DNA from: Candidatus Devosia phytovorans
Lineage (GTDB): Bacteria; Pseudomonadota; Alphaproteobacteria; Rhizobiales; Devosiaceae
Assembly (NCBI GenBank): GCA_029202405.1
Contig: CP119312.1
Coordinates: forward strand, 2,299,001 to 2,363,000
DNA length: 64,000 bases
Direction of reading: 5' to 3'
In this document: positions 32,706-42,766 of the stretch, piece after piece
How positions within the stretch are numbered: position 1 is the first letter of the stretch
How the letters are laid out: every line of letters begins with the position of its first letter
Notes under the pieces: generated by a model
Seen by the model: only the letters and a program-made list of their open reading frames with translations
The model's database searches: none
What the model was told of the DNA's origin: nothing
Made by a program: the position numbers and the translations under genes

Positions 32706-34805
32706 ATGTCCACCACCGCGCCCAAGCGCCTCGCAAACCTCTGGGACGACGTAAAAGCCGCCGCGATGAGCGAGCCGGAACGCCTCGTCTATCGCTCCAA
32801 CCTGCTGGGCAGCGACAAGCGCGTCACCAATTATGGTGGCGGCAATACCTCCTCCAAGATCATGCAGAAGGACCCGCTGACCGGCGAGACCGTGGAAGTG
32901 CTGTGGGTCAAGGGTTCGGGCGGCGATAGCGCTTCGATCAAGCTCGATGGCTTTTCGACGCTCTATATGGACAAGCTGCGGGCGCTGAAGGGTCTCTATC
33001 GCGGCGTCGAATTCGAAGACGAAATGGTGGGCTACCTGCCGCATGCGACGTTCAACCTCAACCCGCGCGCCGCGTCGATCGACACCCCGCTGCATGCCTA
33101 TGTGAACCACCCCTATGTGGATCACATGCACCCCGACGCGATCATTGCCATCGCGGCTTCGGTCAATTCCAAGGAACTGACCCAGCAGATCTTCGGTGAC
33201 AGCATTGGCTGGCTGCCGTGGAAGAAACCGGGCTTCGAGCTCGGCCTGTGGCTGGGCAAGTATTGCGAAGAAAACCCGAACTCCAAGGGCCTGATCCTTG
33301 AGAGCCATGGCCTCTTCACCTGGGGCGACACGCCCAAGGAATGCTACCAGACCACGATCGACATCATCAACAAGGCGATCGAGTGGTTCGAGCAGCAGAC
33401 GGAAGGCAAGACCATCTTTGGCGGCGCGGCGACCACGTCCCTCGATGCCGATGCCCGTCGTGCCGTCGCAGCCCGCCTGATGCCCAAGATCCGCGGCTTC
33501 ATCTCGGAAGACAGCCACAAGCTTGGCCATTTCGATGACAGCGCGGCCGTGCTGGAATTCGTCAATTCCAACAATCTGCGTCCGCTTGCGGCGCTCGGTA
33601 CGTCGTGCCCCGACCACTTCCTGCGCACCAAGATCCGTCCGCTGGTGATCGACTTCGATCCGGAAAACCCGGATGTTGATGCCGTGATCGCCGGCCTTGC
33701 CGACCAGATCGCCGCCTATCGCGTCGACTACCAGGCCTATTACGATCGCTGCAAGCACGACAATTCGCCCGCCGTGCGCGACCCGAATGCCGTGGTCTAC
33801 CTGATCCCGGGCGTCGGCATGCTGACCTTCGCCAAGGACAAGGCCACCGCCCGCATTTCCGGCGAGTTCTATGTCAACGCCATCAACGTGATGCGCGGCT
33901 CGTCGACCGTGAGCGAATATCAGGGCCTGCCCGAGCAGGAAGCCTTCGACATTGAATACTGGCTGCTTGAAGAAGCCAAGCTGGCCCGCATGCCCAAGCC
34001 CAAGGCTCTGGCTGGCAAGATTGCGCTGGTCACCGGCGGCGCTGGCGGCATCGGCAAGGCCACCGCAGCGCGCCTGCTGCGGGAAGGCGCCTGCGTCGTC
34101 ATCGCCGATATCGACCAGACGGCGCTCGACGCCGCCACGACCGAACTCAGCGACGTGTTCGGCAAGGACTTCGTGCGCCCGGTGAACATCAACGTCACCA
34201 AGGAAGAGCAGGTCATTTCCGGCTTCGCCCATGCCGTGGTGGAGTTTGGTGGCCTCGACATCCTCGTGTCCAACGCCGGCCTTGCCTCCTCGGCACCGAT
34301 CGAGGAGACGACGCTCGAGCTGTGGAACAAGAACATGGACATCCTGTCCACGGGCTATTTCCTCGTCTCGCGCGAGGCCTTCCGCCTGTTCCGTCAGCAG
34401 AAGATCGGCGGCAATGTGGTGTTCGTGGCGTCCAAGAACGGTCTCGCCGCTTCGCCCAACGCTTCGGCCTATTGCACCGCCAAGGCTGCGGAAATCCACC
34501 TGGCACGATGCCTCGCGCTCGAAGGCGCAGGCGAGCAGATCCGCGTCAATGTGGTCAATCCCGACGCCGTGCTGCGTGGCTCGAAAATCTGGGCCGGCGA
34601 ATGGCTGGAGCAGCGTGCATCGACCTATAAGACCGACAAGGATGGTCTCGAGGAGATGTATCGCGAGCGTTCTATGCTCAAGCGTTCGGTGTTCCCTGAG
34701 GACATCGCCGAAGCCATCTACTTCTTCGCTTCGGAAGCCTCGGCCAAGTCGACCGGCAACATCATCAATGTCGACGCGGGCAACGCCCAGTCGTTCACGC
34801 GGTAG
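32706..34805 (+). CDS. rhaD: Bifunctional rhamnulose-1-phosphate aldolase / lactaldehyde dehydrogenase RhaD
   Basis: A 699-residue fusion. Residues 1 to about 430 are a class II aldolase of the fuculose/rhamnulose type (NYGGGNTSSKI, HPDAIIAIAA, ESHGLFTWGDT); from about 437 a short-chain dehydrogenase begins (ALVTGGAGGIG, catalytic Tyr589 and Lys593 in YCTAK). The aldolase splits L-rhamnulose-1-phosphate to DHAP and L-lactaldehyde; the dehydrogenase then processes lactaldehyde. This fused form is usual in rhizobia. TGGGAGGAG precedes the ATG. It needs a kinase product as substrate, and no kinase gene is visible here. Confidence 0.94.
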   Translation: MSTTAPKRLANLWDDVKAAAMSEPERLVYRSNLLGSDKRVTNYGGGNTSSKIMQKDPLTGETVEVLWVKGSGGDSASIKLDGFSTLYMDKLRALKGLYRGVEFEDEMVGYLPHATFNLNPRAASIDTPLHAYVNHPYVDHMHPDAIIAIAASVNSKELTQQIFGDSIGWLPWKKPGFELGLWLGKYCEENPNSKGLILESHGLFTWGDTPKECYQTTIDIINKAIEWFEQQTEGKTIFGGAATTSLDADARRAVAARLMPKIRGFISEDSHKLGHFDDSAAVLEFVNSNNLRPLAALGTSCPDHFLRTKIRPLVIDFDPENPDVDAVIAGLADQIAAYRVDYQAYYDRCKHDNSPAVRDPNAVVYLIPGVGMLTFAKDKATARISGEFYVNAINVMRGSSTVSEYQGLPEQEAFDIEYWLLEEAKLARMPKPKALAGKIALVTGGAGGIGKATAARLLREGACVVIADIDQTALDAATTELSDVFGKDFVRPVNINVTKEEQVISGFAHAVVEFGGLDILVSNAGLASSAPIEETTLELWNKNMDILSTGYFLVSREAFRLFRQQKIGGNVVFVASKNGLAASPNASAYCTAKAAEIHLARCLALEGAGEQIRVNVVNPDAVLRGSKIWAGEWLEQRASTYKTDKDGLEEMYRERSMLKRSVFPEDIAEAIYFFASEASAKSTGNIINVDAGNAQSFTR

Positions 34806-34829
34806 TCCATCGGGGCAAAATCTCGCCAC

Positions 34830-34920
34830 ACCCACGATGTCACCCCGGGCTCGACCCGGGGCCCATCCCGAGATCTCAAGATGGGTCCCGGCCCAAGGCC
34901 GGGATGACACCGAGTTTGTG
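34830..34920. repeat. Family A repeat, compact copy 6
   Basis: A shortened form: CGATGTCACCCCGGGCTCGA at the left and GGCCGGGATGACACCGAG at the right, joined directly by CATCCCGAGATCTCAAGATG, so most of the usual centre is missing. It sits between rhaD and rhaI on the same strand. Confidence 0.8.
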
Positions 34921-34940
34921 GAGGGAGCGGAGGAAACAAA

Positions 34941-36230
<1,290 letters not shown>

Positions 36231-36266
36231 ACCAGTTTCGATCTTCTCCCAGAGACGGAAAACGGG

Positions 36267-36299
36267 GCCCGGTGAGCGATCACCGGGCCTTTGTTGTTT
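36267..36299 (+). terminator. Intrinsic terminator after rhaI
   Basis: A perfect 9-bp stem GCCCGGTGA / TCACCGGGC with loop GCGA is followed by CTTTGTTGTTT. It ends the rhaDI transcript 36 bp after the stop codon. Confidence 0.88.
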
Positions 36300-36335
36300 C
36301 CAGGGCGATGACCCGGGTCTCACTGCACAAGCCCC

Positions 36336-36486
36336 ACACTCGATGTCACCCCGGCCTTGAGCCGGGGCCCATCCTGAGATCGAACCACAGCCGCAAGGTG
36401 GTCGTGAGAAGCACGCCGGCCTTGCGGCAGGACAGACATCTCGAGATGGGTCCCGGCTCAAGGCCGGGATGACACCGTGTATGTGG
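36336..36486. repeat. Family A palindromic repeat pair, copy 7
   Basis: Left half CGATGTCACCCCGGCCTTGA, right half CTCAAGGCCGGGATGACACC, with CCGCAAGGTGGTCGTG and GGCCTTGCGGCA inside. It occupies the gene-free region 36231-36647 together with the rhaI terminator and a 17-bp dyad. Confidence 0.85.
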
Positions 36487-36578
36487 GAGCTCCGTGCGAA
36501 CACTCCCGCAGGAAGATACGGCAAGGGCCGCTGACGGTTTGCGTCAGCCGCCCATTTTCACGCGTTCGGCGCGTCGAT

Positions 36579-36595
36579 GCTAACAGTCTGCTAGC
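36579..36595. promoter_or_regulatory. 17-bp dyad GCTARCAG-N-CTGYTAGC, copy 1
   Basis: GCTAACAGTCTGCTAGC reads almost identically on both strands, with one mismatched pair and a central base. The identical element with the same flank (CGATGCTAACAG...) occurs at 58685-58701. Here it lies 53 bp from the 3' end of mmsA, with no gene start close by. It could be an operator, a small-RNA start region or a repeat remnant. Confidence 0.5.
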
Positions 36596-36647
36596 GCATT
36601 CCAGCCAAAAGCGACTGGTCGTGCATAAGGCAGCTTTATGCCCGCAC

Positions 36648-38144
36648 CTACTTCATCACCGGCATCTGGAACTCGGCACCATCCTTGATACCACTCGGCC
36701 AGCGGGCGGTGACCGTCTTGGTCTTGGTCCAGAACTTGATCGAATCCGTGCCATGCTGGTTGAGATCGCCGAAGGCACTCGCCTTCCAGCCGCCGAAGCT
36801 GTGATAGGCCAGCGGCACCGGCACCGGGACGTTGATGCCGACCATACCGACATTGACGCGGGCAGCAAAGTCGCGCGCCGCGTCGCCGTCGCGGGTGAAG
36901 ATCGCCGTGCCATTGCCATAAGGATTGTCCATGGTGAGCTTGAGCGCATCCTCGTAAGTCTTTGAACGGACAACGCTCAGCACCGGCCCGAAGATCTCTT
37001 CCTTGTAGATGTCCATCTCGGCGGTGACATTGTCGAACAGGGTCGGGCCGACAAAATAGCCGTTCTCATAGCCCTGAAGGCTGAGACCACGGCCGTCGAT
37101 GACGAGGTCGGCGCCCTGCTCCACGCCCTTGTCGATCAGGCCCTTGATCTTGTCCTGGCTGGCCTTGGTGATGACCGGGCCCATTTCGCTGGCCTTGTCC
37201 GAAGCGGGACCGACCTTGAGCTTTTCGATGCGGGGTTTCAGAGCCGCGACGATGCGATCGGCGGTTTCGTCACCCACCGGCACGGCGACCGAAACGGCCA
37301 TGCAGCGCTCGCCGGCCGAGCCGAAACCGGCGCCCATCAGGGCATCGGCGGCCTTGTCCATGTCGGCATCGGGCATGATGATCATGTGGTTCTTGGCGCC
37401 GCCAAAAGCCTGAACGCGCTTGCCCTCGGCAGCGGCCGTTGCATAGACATAGCGGGCGATCGGGGTCGAGCCGACGAAGCTCACTGCGCCAATCTGATCG
37501 TGGTGCAGGATGCCATCCACCACCGGCTTGCCGCCATGCACGACATTGAGAATGCCCGGCGGCAGGCCGGCTTCCACGGCCAGTTCGGCGAGCCTGACCG
37601 GAACGGACGGGTCGCGCTCGGAGGGCTTGAGGATAAAGGCATTGCCCACGGCAATGGCTGGCGACAGCATCCACAGCGGGATCATGGCCGGGAAATTGAA
37701 GGGCGTGATGCCGGCGCCGATGCCGACCGGCTGGCGCATGGAATACATGTCGATGCCCGGGCCCGCGCCATCGGTGAACTCGCCCTTGAGCAGGTGCGGC
37801 GCGCCAGCGACGAATTCGGCGACTTCCAGACCGCGCAGGATATCGCCCTTGGCGTCGTCGACGGTCTTGCCATGTTCGAGGCTCAGCAGTTCGGCCAAAG
37901 CCTGCATGTCACGATTGATCAGCGCGACAAAATTGAAGAAGACGCGGGCGCGGCGCTGCGGATTGGTAGCGGCCCATTTGGGCTGGGCGGCAGCGGCCGA
38001 GGCCACGGCGGCATCGAGATCGGCTTCGGTCGCCAGCGCCACGCGGGCCTGCACTTCGCCGGTCGCCGGATTGAACACGTCCTGAAATTCGGCGCTATTG
38101 CCGGTGGTTTGCTTGCCGTTGATGAAATGGCCAATGGTGCGCAC
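36648..38144 (-). CDS. mmsA: CoA-acylating methylmalonate-semialdehyde dehydrogenase
   Basis: A 498-residue aldehyde dehydrogenase that converts methylmalonate or malonate semialdehyde to propionyl- or acetyl-CoA in valine and myo-inositol breakdown. The catalytic cysteine is in GSAGERCMAVS and the general-base region in VQAFGGAKNHMIIMPDADMD; FINGKQTTG is the usual N-terminus. The start is GTG at 38144, preceded by AGGGAGA at good spacing; the longer frame to 38198 would place that ribosome site inside the gene. A LysR gene is divergent across a palindrome, so regulation by it is likely. Confidence 0.92.
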   Translation of the reverse strand: MRTIGHFINGKQTTGNSAEFQDVFNPATGEVQARVALATEADLDAAVASAAAAQPKWAATNPQRRARVFFNFVALINRDMQALAELLSLEHGKTVDDAKGDILRGLEVAEFVAGAPHLLKGEFTDGAGPGIDMYSMRQPVGIGAGITPFNFPAMIPLWMLSPAIAVGNAFILKPSERDPSVPVRLAELAVEAGLPPGILNVVHGGKPVVDGILHHDQIGAVSFVGSTPIARYVYATAAAEGKRVQAFGGAKNHMIIMPDADMDKAADALMGAGFGSAGERCMAVSVAVPVGDETADRIVAALKPRIEKLKVGPASDKASEMGPVITKASQDKIKGLIDKGVEQGADLVIDGRGLSLQGYENGYFVGPTLFDNVTAEMDIYKEEIFGPVLSVVRSKTYEDALKLTMDNPYGNGTAIFTRDGDAARDFAARVNVGMVGINVPVPVPLAYHSFGGWKASAFGDLNQHGTDSIKFWTKTKTVTARWPSGIKDGAEFQMPVMK

Positions 38145-38187
38145 GCGATGTCTCCCTGTTATCGGGCCTGTCATCGCGCTATAGTCC

Positions 38188-38203
38188 TCGCATCGCAATG
38201 CGA
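38188..38203. promoter_or_regulatory. Palindrome between mmsA and lysR, probable LysR-type operator
   Basis: TCGCAT-CGCA-ATGCGA is a perfect dyad with 6-bp arms, and a further TGCATCGG half-site lies 8 bases to the right. It sits in the 95-bp divergent region between the mmsA start and the lysR start, the usual place for an activator that also represses itself. Confidence 0.6.
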
Positions 38204-38239
38204 TAGATTTTGCATCGGTTGTGCGGGAATTGAAGTGCG

Positions 38240-39115
38240 ATGAATTGGGATGATGTGCGGATTTTTCTCGCCGTGGCGCGCAACGGGCAGATTCTGGGTG
38301 CGGCGCGCAGCCTTGGGCTCAACCATGCGACGGTGGCGCGGCGGCTGACGGCGCTGGAGGACGCGCTGGGCGCACGCCTCTTCACCCGCAAGACCAATGG
38401 CAGCGAACTCTCGGGCGAAGGCGAACGCTTTCTCACCCATGCCGAGCGGATGGAAAGCGCCATGCTGGCGGCCAGCCAGGCGGCTGGGGCCGACAGCCTC
38501 ATCGAGGGAACGGTGCGCGTCGGGGCGCCAGACGGGTTCGGCGTGGCCTTTCTCGCGCCGCGGCTGGGCGAGCTGGCCGAGCGGCACAAAGGCCTGCGGA
38601 TCGAACTGGTGCCGGTGCCGCGGGCCTTTTCGCTGTCGCGGCGCGAGGCGGATATCGCGGTGACGCTGGAGCGGCCGCGCGAGGGGCGGCTGGTGGCGCG
38701 CAAGCTGACCGACTATCGGCTCGGGCTTTATGCGGCACAGCGCTATCTCGATGCCCATGGCACGCCAGAGACGCTGGAGGCGCTCTCGGATCATCGTCTC
38801 GTCGGCTACGTGGAAGACCTGCTGTTTACCGCCTCGCTCGACTATACCGGCGAGTTTTTGAAAGGCTGGCGCTCGTCATTGGCGGTGTCCTCGGCCATGG
38901 GCCAGACGGAAGCCGTGCGGGCGGGCGCCGGGATCGGCATCCTGCACACCTTCATGGCCGGCGGCGACGCGGGGCTGGTCCCGGTGCTGCCCGGGCATAG
39001 CCTCACCCGCTCCTACTGGACCGTGGTGCATGAGGACCTGCGCAGCATTCGCCGCGTGGCGCTGGTGTCTGACTTTCTGGCCGAGATCGTCGCCCGCGAC
39101 CGGGCCATGTTTTAG
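38240..39115 (+). CDS. LysR family transcriptional regulator, divergent to mmsA
   Basis: A 291-residue LysR protein. The N-terminal winged helix (DDVRIFLAVARNGQILGAARSLGLNHATVARRLTALEDALGARLF) is followed by the effector domain (TVRVGAPDGFGVAFLAPRL). Its position suggests control of mmsA; the effector is unknown. Its TAG stop overlaps the stop of the convergent second LysR gene within one TTAG tetranucleotide. Confidence 0.88.
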   Translation: MNWDDVRIFLAVARNGQILGAARSLGLNHATVARRLTALEDALGARLFTRKTNGSELSGEGERFLTHAERMESAMLAASQAAGADSLIEGTVRVGAPDGFGVAFLAPRLGELAERHKGLRIELVPVPRAFSLSRREADIAVTLERPREGRLVARKLTDYRLGLYAAQRYLDAHGTPETLEALSDHRLVGYVEDLLFTASLDYTGEFLKGWRSSLAVSSAMGQTEAVRAGAGIGILHTFMAGGDAGLVPVLPGHSLTRSYWTVVHEDLRSIRRVALVSDFLAEIVARDRAMF

Positions 39116-40005
39116 TCCCTGAGCGACTTGCTGGCCTCGATAATCCAGTCGCGAAAGGCCCGAATCTTGGGGCTGTTGCGGCGGCTTTCGGGATAGACGA
39201 GGTAATAGCCACGGCCCGCTGGTGCCAGGAGATCAAACGGCTGGATCAGGCGGCCAGAGGCAATCTCGTCGCGGAAGAAAGCGGGTGTCAGCATGGAGAC
39301 TCCACGCCCCGCCATGGCGGCCGTGGCGAGAAGGCTTTGCAGGCCCATCATGCTGAGCGGCCGTCCTTCGATGGAATAGCCGGGCACGCCGGCAGCGGCA
39401 AACCATTGGCCGAGCCATTCGTCCTCGGGATCGAGCATGGGCAGTTTCAGCAGGTCCTCGGGCCGGGTGATGCCGCCGACGCTTGCGGCCAGAGCGGGGC
39501 TGAGCAGCGGGGTGAAATCAGCTTCGACCAGCAGGTGATGCACCAGCCCCTTACCCTGCGGGCCGGGCAGCGTGCGGATGCCAAGGTCGAAGTCGTCATT
39601 GGCGAGATCGGCCAGGGCGCTGGAGCTGTCGAGCCGCACGGCAATCTCGGGATGGGCGACGTTGAACAGGCCGAGGTTTTGCGCCAGCCACTGGCTGGCA
39701 AAGGTCGGCACCGAAGTGATCGAGAGGAGGTTGTCGACTTGCCCGCGCATGTCGGCGAAAGCCACGCGCATCATGTCGAAGGCTTGCGACACCTGTGGCG
39801 CCAGGCGGGCGCCGGTTTCGCTGAGCAGGATCTGGCGCGGCTTGCGCAGGAAGAGCGGCGCCCCGACGCGCTCCTCCAGCACCTTGATCTGATAGCTCAC
39901 CGCCGCCTGGGTCATCCCCAGTTCCTCGGCAGCGCGGGTAAAGCTCAGATGGCGGGCGACAGCCTCGAAGGCGCGCACGGCGGTCAGGGGCGGCAGGTTC
40001 GACAT
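39112..40005 (-). CDS. LysR family transcriptional regulator, GcvA-like
   Basis: A 297-residue LysR regulator of the GcvA/AmpR subgroup, recognised by PPLTAVRAFEAVARHLSFTRAAEELGMTQAAVSYQIKVLEERVGAPLF and the effector-domain start VDNLLSITSVPTFASQWLAQNL. The target is unknown. It faces a small DUF1127 gene divergently and overlaps the stop of the neighbouring lysR gene. Confidence 0.88.
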   Translation of the reverse strand: MSNLPPLTAVRAFEAVARHLSFTRAAEELGMTQAAVSYQIKVLEERVGAPLFLRKPRQILLSETGARLAPQVSQAFDMMRVAFADMRGQVDNLLSITSVPTFASQWLAQNLGLFNVAHPEIAVRLDSSSALADLANDDFDLGIRTLPGPQGKGLVHHLLVEADFTPLLSPALAASVGGITRPEDLLKLPMLDPEDEWLGQWFAAAGVPGYSIEGRPLSMMGLQSLLATAAMAGRGVSMLTPAFFRDEIASGRLIQPFDLLAPAGRGYYLVYPESRRNSPKIRAFRDWIIEASKSLRD

Positions 40006-40124
40006 GGATCAAATCTCCTTATGCCAACCTCTCGACGTTTAGTTGGAGATCAACCGGATTACCAGCCATCTTGTGAGCATAGGCAAACCAGAGAGAGGCC
40101 ATCTGCATAAGGATGGTTATAGCC

Positions 40125-40304
40125 ATGACCGCAATCACCCAGTCTGCCGAATGCGCTATCACCCTGCCGCGCTGGAGCGTTTGGCGCCTGTTCCGCATCC
40201 ACAGCCGCCGCCGGCGCGTGACGGTCGACCTGATCCACTCCTCCCCGCATTTGCTGCGCGATATCGGGGCGATGGAATATCGCGTGGTGGAGAGAAGGCC
40301 GTAG
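40125..40304 (+). CDS. Small DUF1127-like protein
   Basis: A 59-residue basic protein. The C-terminal HSSPHLLRDIGAMEYRVVERRP carries the L-x-D-I/L-G core of DUF1127, after an arginine-rich middle (RLFRIHSRRRRVTVDL). Short DUF1127 proteins in Agrobacterium have been linked to RNA turnover and phosphate or stress physiology. ATG 40125 has AAGGATGG eight bases upstream; an ATG at 40113 is also possible. Confidence 0.7.
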   Translation: MTAITQSAECAITLPRWSVWRLFRIHSRRRRVTVDLIHSSPHLLRDIGAMEYRVVERRP

Positions 40305-40311
40305 AGTTTTT

Positions 40312-40437
40312 TGGGGGGGTACCCCCTCCTATCCTCCCCTGATAAGGGGGAGGGACCGCGCCGCGTATCTGGCGAGATCGTGCCCCAAGCTGGATCTGTC
40401 CCTCCCCCTATCAGGGAGAGGCTAGGAGGGGGGACCC
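40312..40437. repeat. Family C inverted-pair repeat, copy 2
   Basis: GGGGGGGTACCCCCTCCTAT and TCCTCCCCTGATAAGGGGGA at the left, CCTCCCCCTATCAGGGAGAG then CTAGGAGGGGGGACCC at the right. It fills the gap between the DUF1127-like gene and ybaK. Confidence 0.8.
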
Positions 40438-40485
40438 GCAAAAACCCTCTTCCACCACGCCCGCAGCACCAATATCCTCCGCCCC

Positions 40486-40959
40486 ATGTCCAAGACCACG
40501 CCCGCAACGCTTGCCCTGACCAAGGCCGGCTTTGCTTTCACCACCGCCACCTATGACTACAACCCCGATGCCGATCGCGTCGGGTTGCAGGCGGCCGAGG
40601 CCATGGGCGTTTCGCCCTCGATCGTGCTGAAGACGCTGATGGCCGAGGTGGATGGCAAGCCGGTCTGCGTGGTGGTGCCGTCGGATGAAGAAGTGAACAT
40701 GAAAAAGCTGGCCGCGGCCTTCGGCGGCAAGTCGGCGCATATGATGAAGCCGGCGGATGCCGAGCGCCTGACGGGCTACAAGGTGGGCGGGATCAGCCCC
40801 TTCGGACAGAAGAAAGCAGTGCCAACCTGCGTCGAGGAAATGGCCACGCTGGAGGAGGAAATTTTCCTCAACGGCGGGCAGCGCGGGCTGCAGATCCGGA
40901 TGAGGCCGGATGACCTTGTCACCGTCCTAGGCGGTAAGTCTGCGGATCTGATCCGCTAG
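40486..40959 (+). CDS. ybaK: Cys-tRNA(Pro) deacylase, YbaK/EbsC family
   Basis: A 157-residue editing enzyme that removes cysteine mistakenly loaded on tRNA(Pro). The family pattern is complete: VFKTL-like IVLKTLMAEVDGKPVCVVVPSDEEVNMKKLA, the catalytic lysine in the KTL segment, GKSAHMMKPADAERLTGYKVGGISPFGQKK and the C-terminal RGLQIRMRPDDLVTVLGG. It is monocistronic, between a repeat and a terminator belonging to the next gene. Confidence 0.93.
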   Translation: MSKTTPATLALTKAGFAFTTATYDYNPDADRVGLQAAEAMGVSPSIVLKTLMAEVDGKPVCVVVPSDEEVNMKKLAAAFGGKSAHMMKPADAERLTGYKVGGISPFGQKKAVPTCVEEMATLEEEIFLNGGQRGLQIRMRPDDLVTVLGGKSADLIR

Positions 40960-40977
40960 TCATTGCAGACCCCAGAA

Positions 40978-41004
40978 TAGACAAAAGGCGCCCTGGTGGA
41001 CGCC
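40978..41004 (-). terminator. Intrinsic terminator of the DUF1127 gene (minus strand)
   Basis: On the minus strand, GGCGTCC and GGGCGCC pair (one G-T) over loop ACCA, followed by TTTTGTCT. It lies 32 bp after the DUF1127 stop and 28 bp after the convergent ybaK stop. Confidence 0.7.
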
Positions 41005-41035
41005 TTCATCTAACAGACAGCAAGTCTAATATCGC

Positions 41036-41182
41036 TTAGTTGGCGTAGGTGCCGCGAGCGATGTTCTTGATGTCGCCCTTGGTGATGCCGAGGTCATTGA
41101 GCTGACGGGCGTCGAGAGCGTTGAGTTCACGCATGGTGCGCTGATACTGAGCAAACTGTGCGATTTTCTGGCGGATGTTCAT
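41036..41182 (-). CDS. DUF1127 domain-containing small protein
   Basis: A 48-residue protein: MNIRQKIAQFAQYQRTMREL, then NALDARQLNDLGITKGDIKNIARG, the canonical DUF1127 end (L-x-D-I/L-G-I-x-R/K-x-D-I). The ribosome site GGGGAAACC precedes the ATG. Paralogous in type to the protein at 40125-40304. Confidence 0.88.
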   Translation of the reverse strand: MNIRQKIAQFAQYQRTMRELNALDARQLNDLGITKGDIKNIARGTYAN

Positions 41183-41476
41183 TTCGGTTTCCCCTTCGTT
41201 TGATGACCCCTATGTAGACCCGGCCCGTCGTGATTAGAAGATGGACTTGCTGCACATCCGTTATGCATTTTGTGCAAACAAAAGAGGCATGGCTGTCATA
41301 TTGGGTTCAGGTTGGAGTGCCCAGAGTCTAGGCATCCGACTTTTGCTCCGCCCGCCACCTCATTGATTTCACGAAGAAAAACGGACACCGCCACAGCGAT
41401 GCCCGCGTTAAGGTATTTTTGACCATCCGGTAAAGAGCCATGCGCGGGATGGCCGGCGCTTTCAGGAGACCTGCGT

Positions 41477-41608
41477 TTAGCGCTGGATGGGCTCCCTGCC
41501 CTCTTCAATGGCGATGCGCCGGTCTTCGCGCATCTCGAACCACATGGCATTGAGGATGGCGAAGGAACAGGCCAGGCCCAGGCCGAGGATCCACGAGAAA
41601 TACCACAT
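41477..41608 (-). CDS. cydX: Cytochrome bd oxidase small subunit CydX
   Basis: A 43-residue single-span protein, MWYFSWILGLGLACSFAILN followed by AMWFEMREDRRIAIEEGREPIQR. The MWYFSWILG start and the downstream W-E pair are the CydX signature. CydX stabilises the haems of the CydAB oxidase in the inner membrane. It begins 9 bases after the cydB stop, so it is the third gene of cydABX. It is too short for standard ORF length cut-offs. Confidence 0.92.
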   Translation of the reverse strand: MWYFSWILGLGLACSFAILNAMWFEMREDRRIAIEEGREPIQR

Positions 41609-41617
41609 GAGCGTCTC

Positions 41618-42766
41618 CTAATAGGCGTTTGGGTTCTTTTCGAGCGAGGTGGTGCTGACCGTGCCGCGCATGACGCGGAAAACCCAGGCGGTGTAGGCGA
41701 GGATGATCGGCAGGAAGATCGCGGTGGCGATCAGCATGATGAACAGCGTCAGATGGCTGGACGAAGCATCCCAGAGCGTGAGGCTTGCCTGTGGCAGGGT
41801 CGAACTGGGCAAGAGGAAGGGGAAGAGCGACAGGCCCGCCGTCGAGACGATGCCGAAGATGGCAAGGCTCGAGGCCAGAAGCGTTGGAAAGCGCCAGCGG
41901 GCCTGCAGGCCGAACAAGGCGCCGAGGAGGCCCAGGAAGCCGAGGACGGGCGCGGCAATCATCCAGGGATAGGTGCCGTAGTTGGTGAGCCAGCCACCGC
42001 GGGTCAGGACCACGGTCTTGGCCAGCGGATTGATGGCGGCATTGCCGTCCACGGCGCTGGTGATGGCATAGCCGTCGATGCCCAGCGCTACCCAGACGCC
42101 GGCCAGGGCAAAGAGCAGGATGGTGGCCATGGCGATCAGGCTGCCATAGCTGCGAGCCCGCTCGGCAATGATGCCCTCGGTGCGCGCGGCGATGACGGCG
42201 GCGCCCTGCGTTGCAATCATGCCGAGGCTCACGAGGCCCGACAGCAAGGCGAAGGGCATAAGCAACTGGAAGAAATTGCCCGTGTAGAAGCTGCGCATCG
42301 TGTCATCGAGGTGGAAGGGTGCCCCGAGCAAGACATTGCCCACGGCGACGCCGAAGATCAGCGCCGGCACGAAGCCGCCGATGAACAGGGCCCAGTCCCA
42401 GGTGGCGCGCCAGCGTGCATCCTTCACCTTGCCGCGGAACTTGAAGCCGACGGGCCGCAGGATCAGCGCGAGCAGGATCACGATCATGGCGAGGTAGAAG
42501 CCCGAAAAGCTCACCGCATAGAGCGGCGGGAAGGCGGCAAAGATGGCGCCGCCGCCCAGGATCAGCCAGACCTGATTGCCTTCCCAGGTCGGGCCGACCA
42601 GGTTGATCAGCACACGGCGTTCGTCGTCCTTGCGGGCGACGAGTGGCAGCAGGGCCCCTACCCCGAGGTCACGGCCACCCATGATGGCAAAGCCGATCAG
42701 CAGAATGCCGAGCAGCAGCCACCAGATGAGGCGCAGGGTTTCGTAGTCGAGCGGAATGGCGGTCAC
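41618..42766 (-). CDS. cydB: Cytochrome bd ubiquinol oxidase subunit II CydB
   Basis: A 382-residue membrane protein with eight to nine spans. DYETLRLIWWLLLGILLIGFAIMGGRDLGVGALLP, NLVGPTWEGNQVWLILGGGA and GGWLTNYGTYPW are family blocks. The start is a GTG at 42766 that overlaps the cydA stop (GTGA), giving TAIPLDYETLRL; the larger open frame upstream lies within cydA in another frame. Confidence 0.93.
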   Translation of the reverse strand: MTAIPLDYETLRLIWWLLLGILLIGFAIMGGRDLGVGALLPLVARKDDERRVLINLVGPTWEGNQVWLILGGGAIFAAFPPLYAVSFSGFYLAMIVILLALILRPVGFKFRGKVKDARWRATWDWALFIGGFVPALIFGVAVGNVLLGAPFHLDDTMRSFYTGNFFQLLMPFALLSGLVSLGMIATQGAAVIAARTEGIIAERARSYGSLIAMATILLFALAGVWVALGIDGYAITSAVDGNAAINPLAKTVVLTRGGWLTNYGTYPWMIAAPVLGFLGLLGALFGLQARWRFPTLLASSLAIFGIVSTAGLSLFPFLLPSSTLPQASLTLWDASSSHLTLFIMLIATAIFLPIILAYTAWVFRVMRGTVSTTSLEKNPNAY

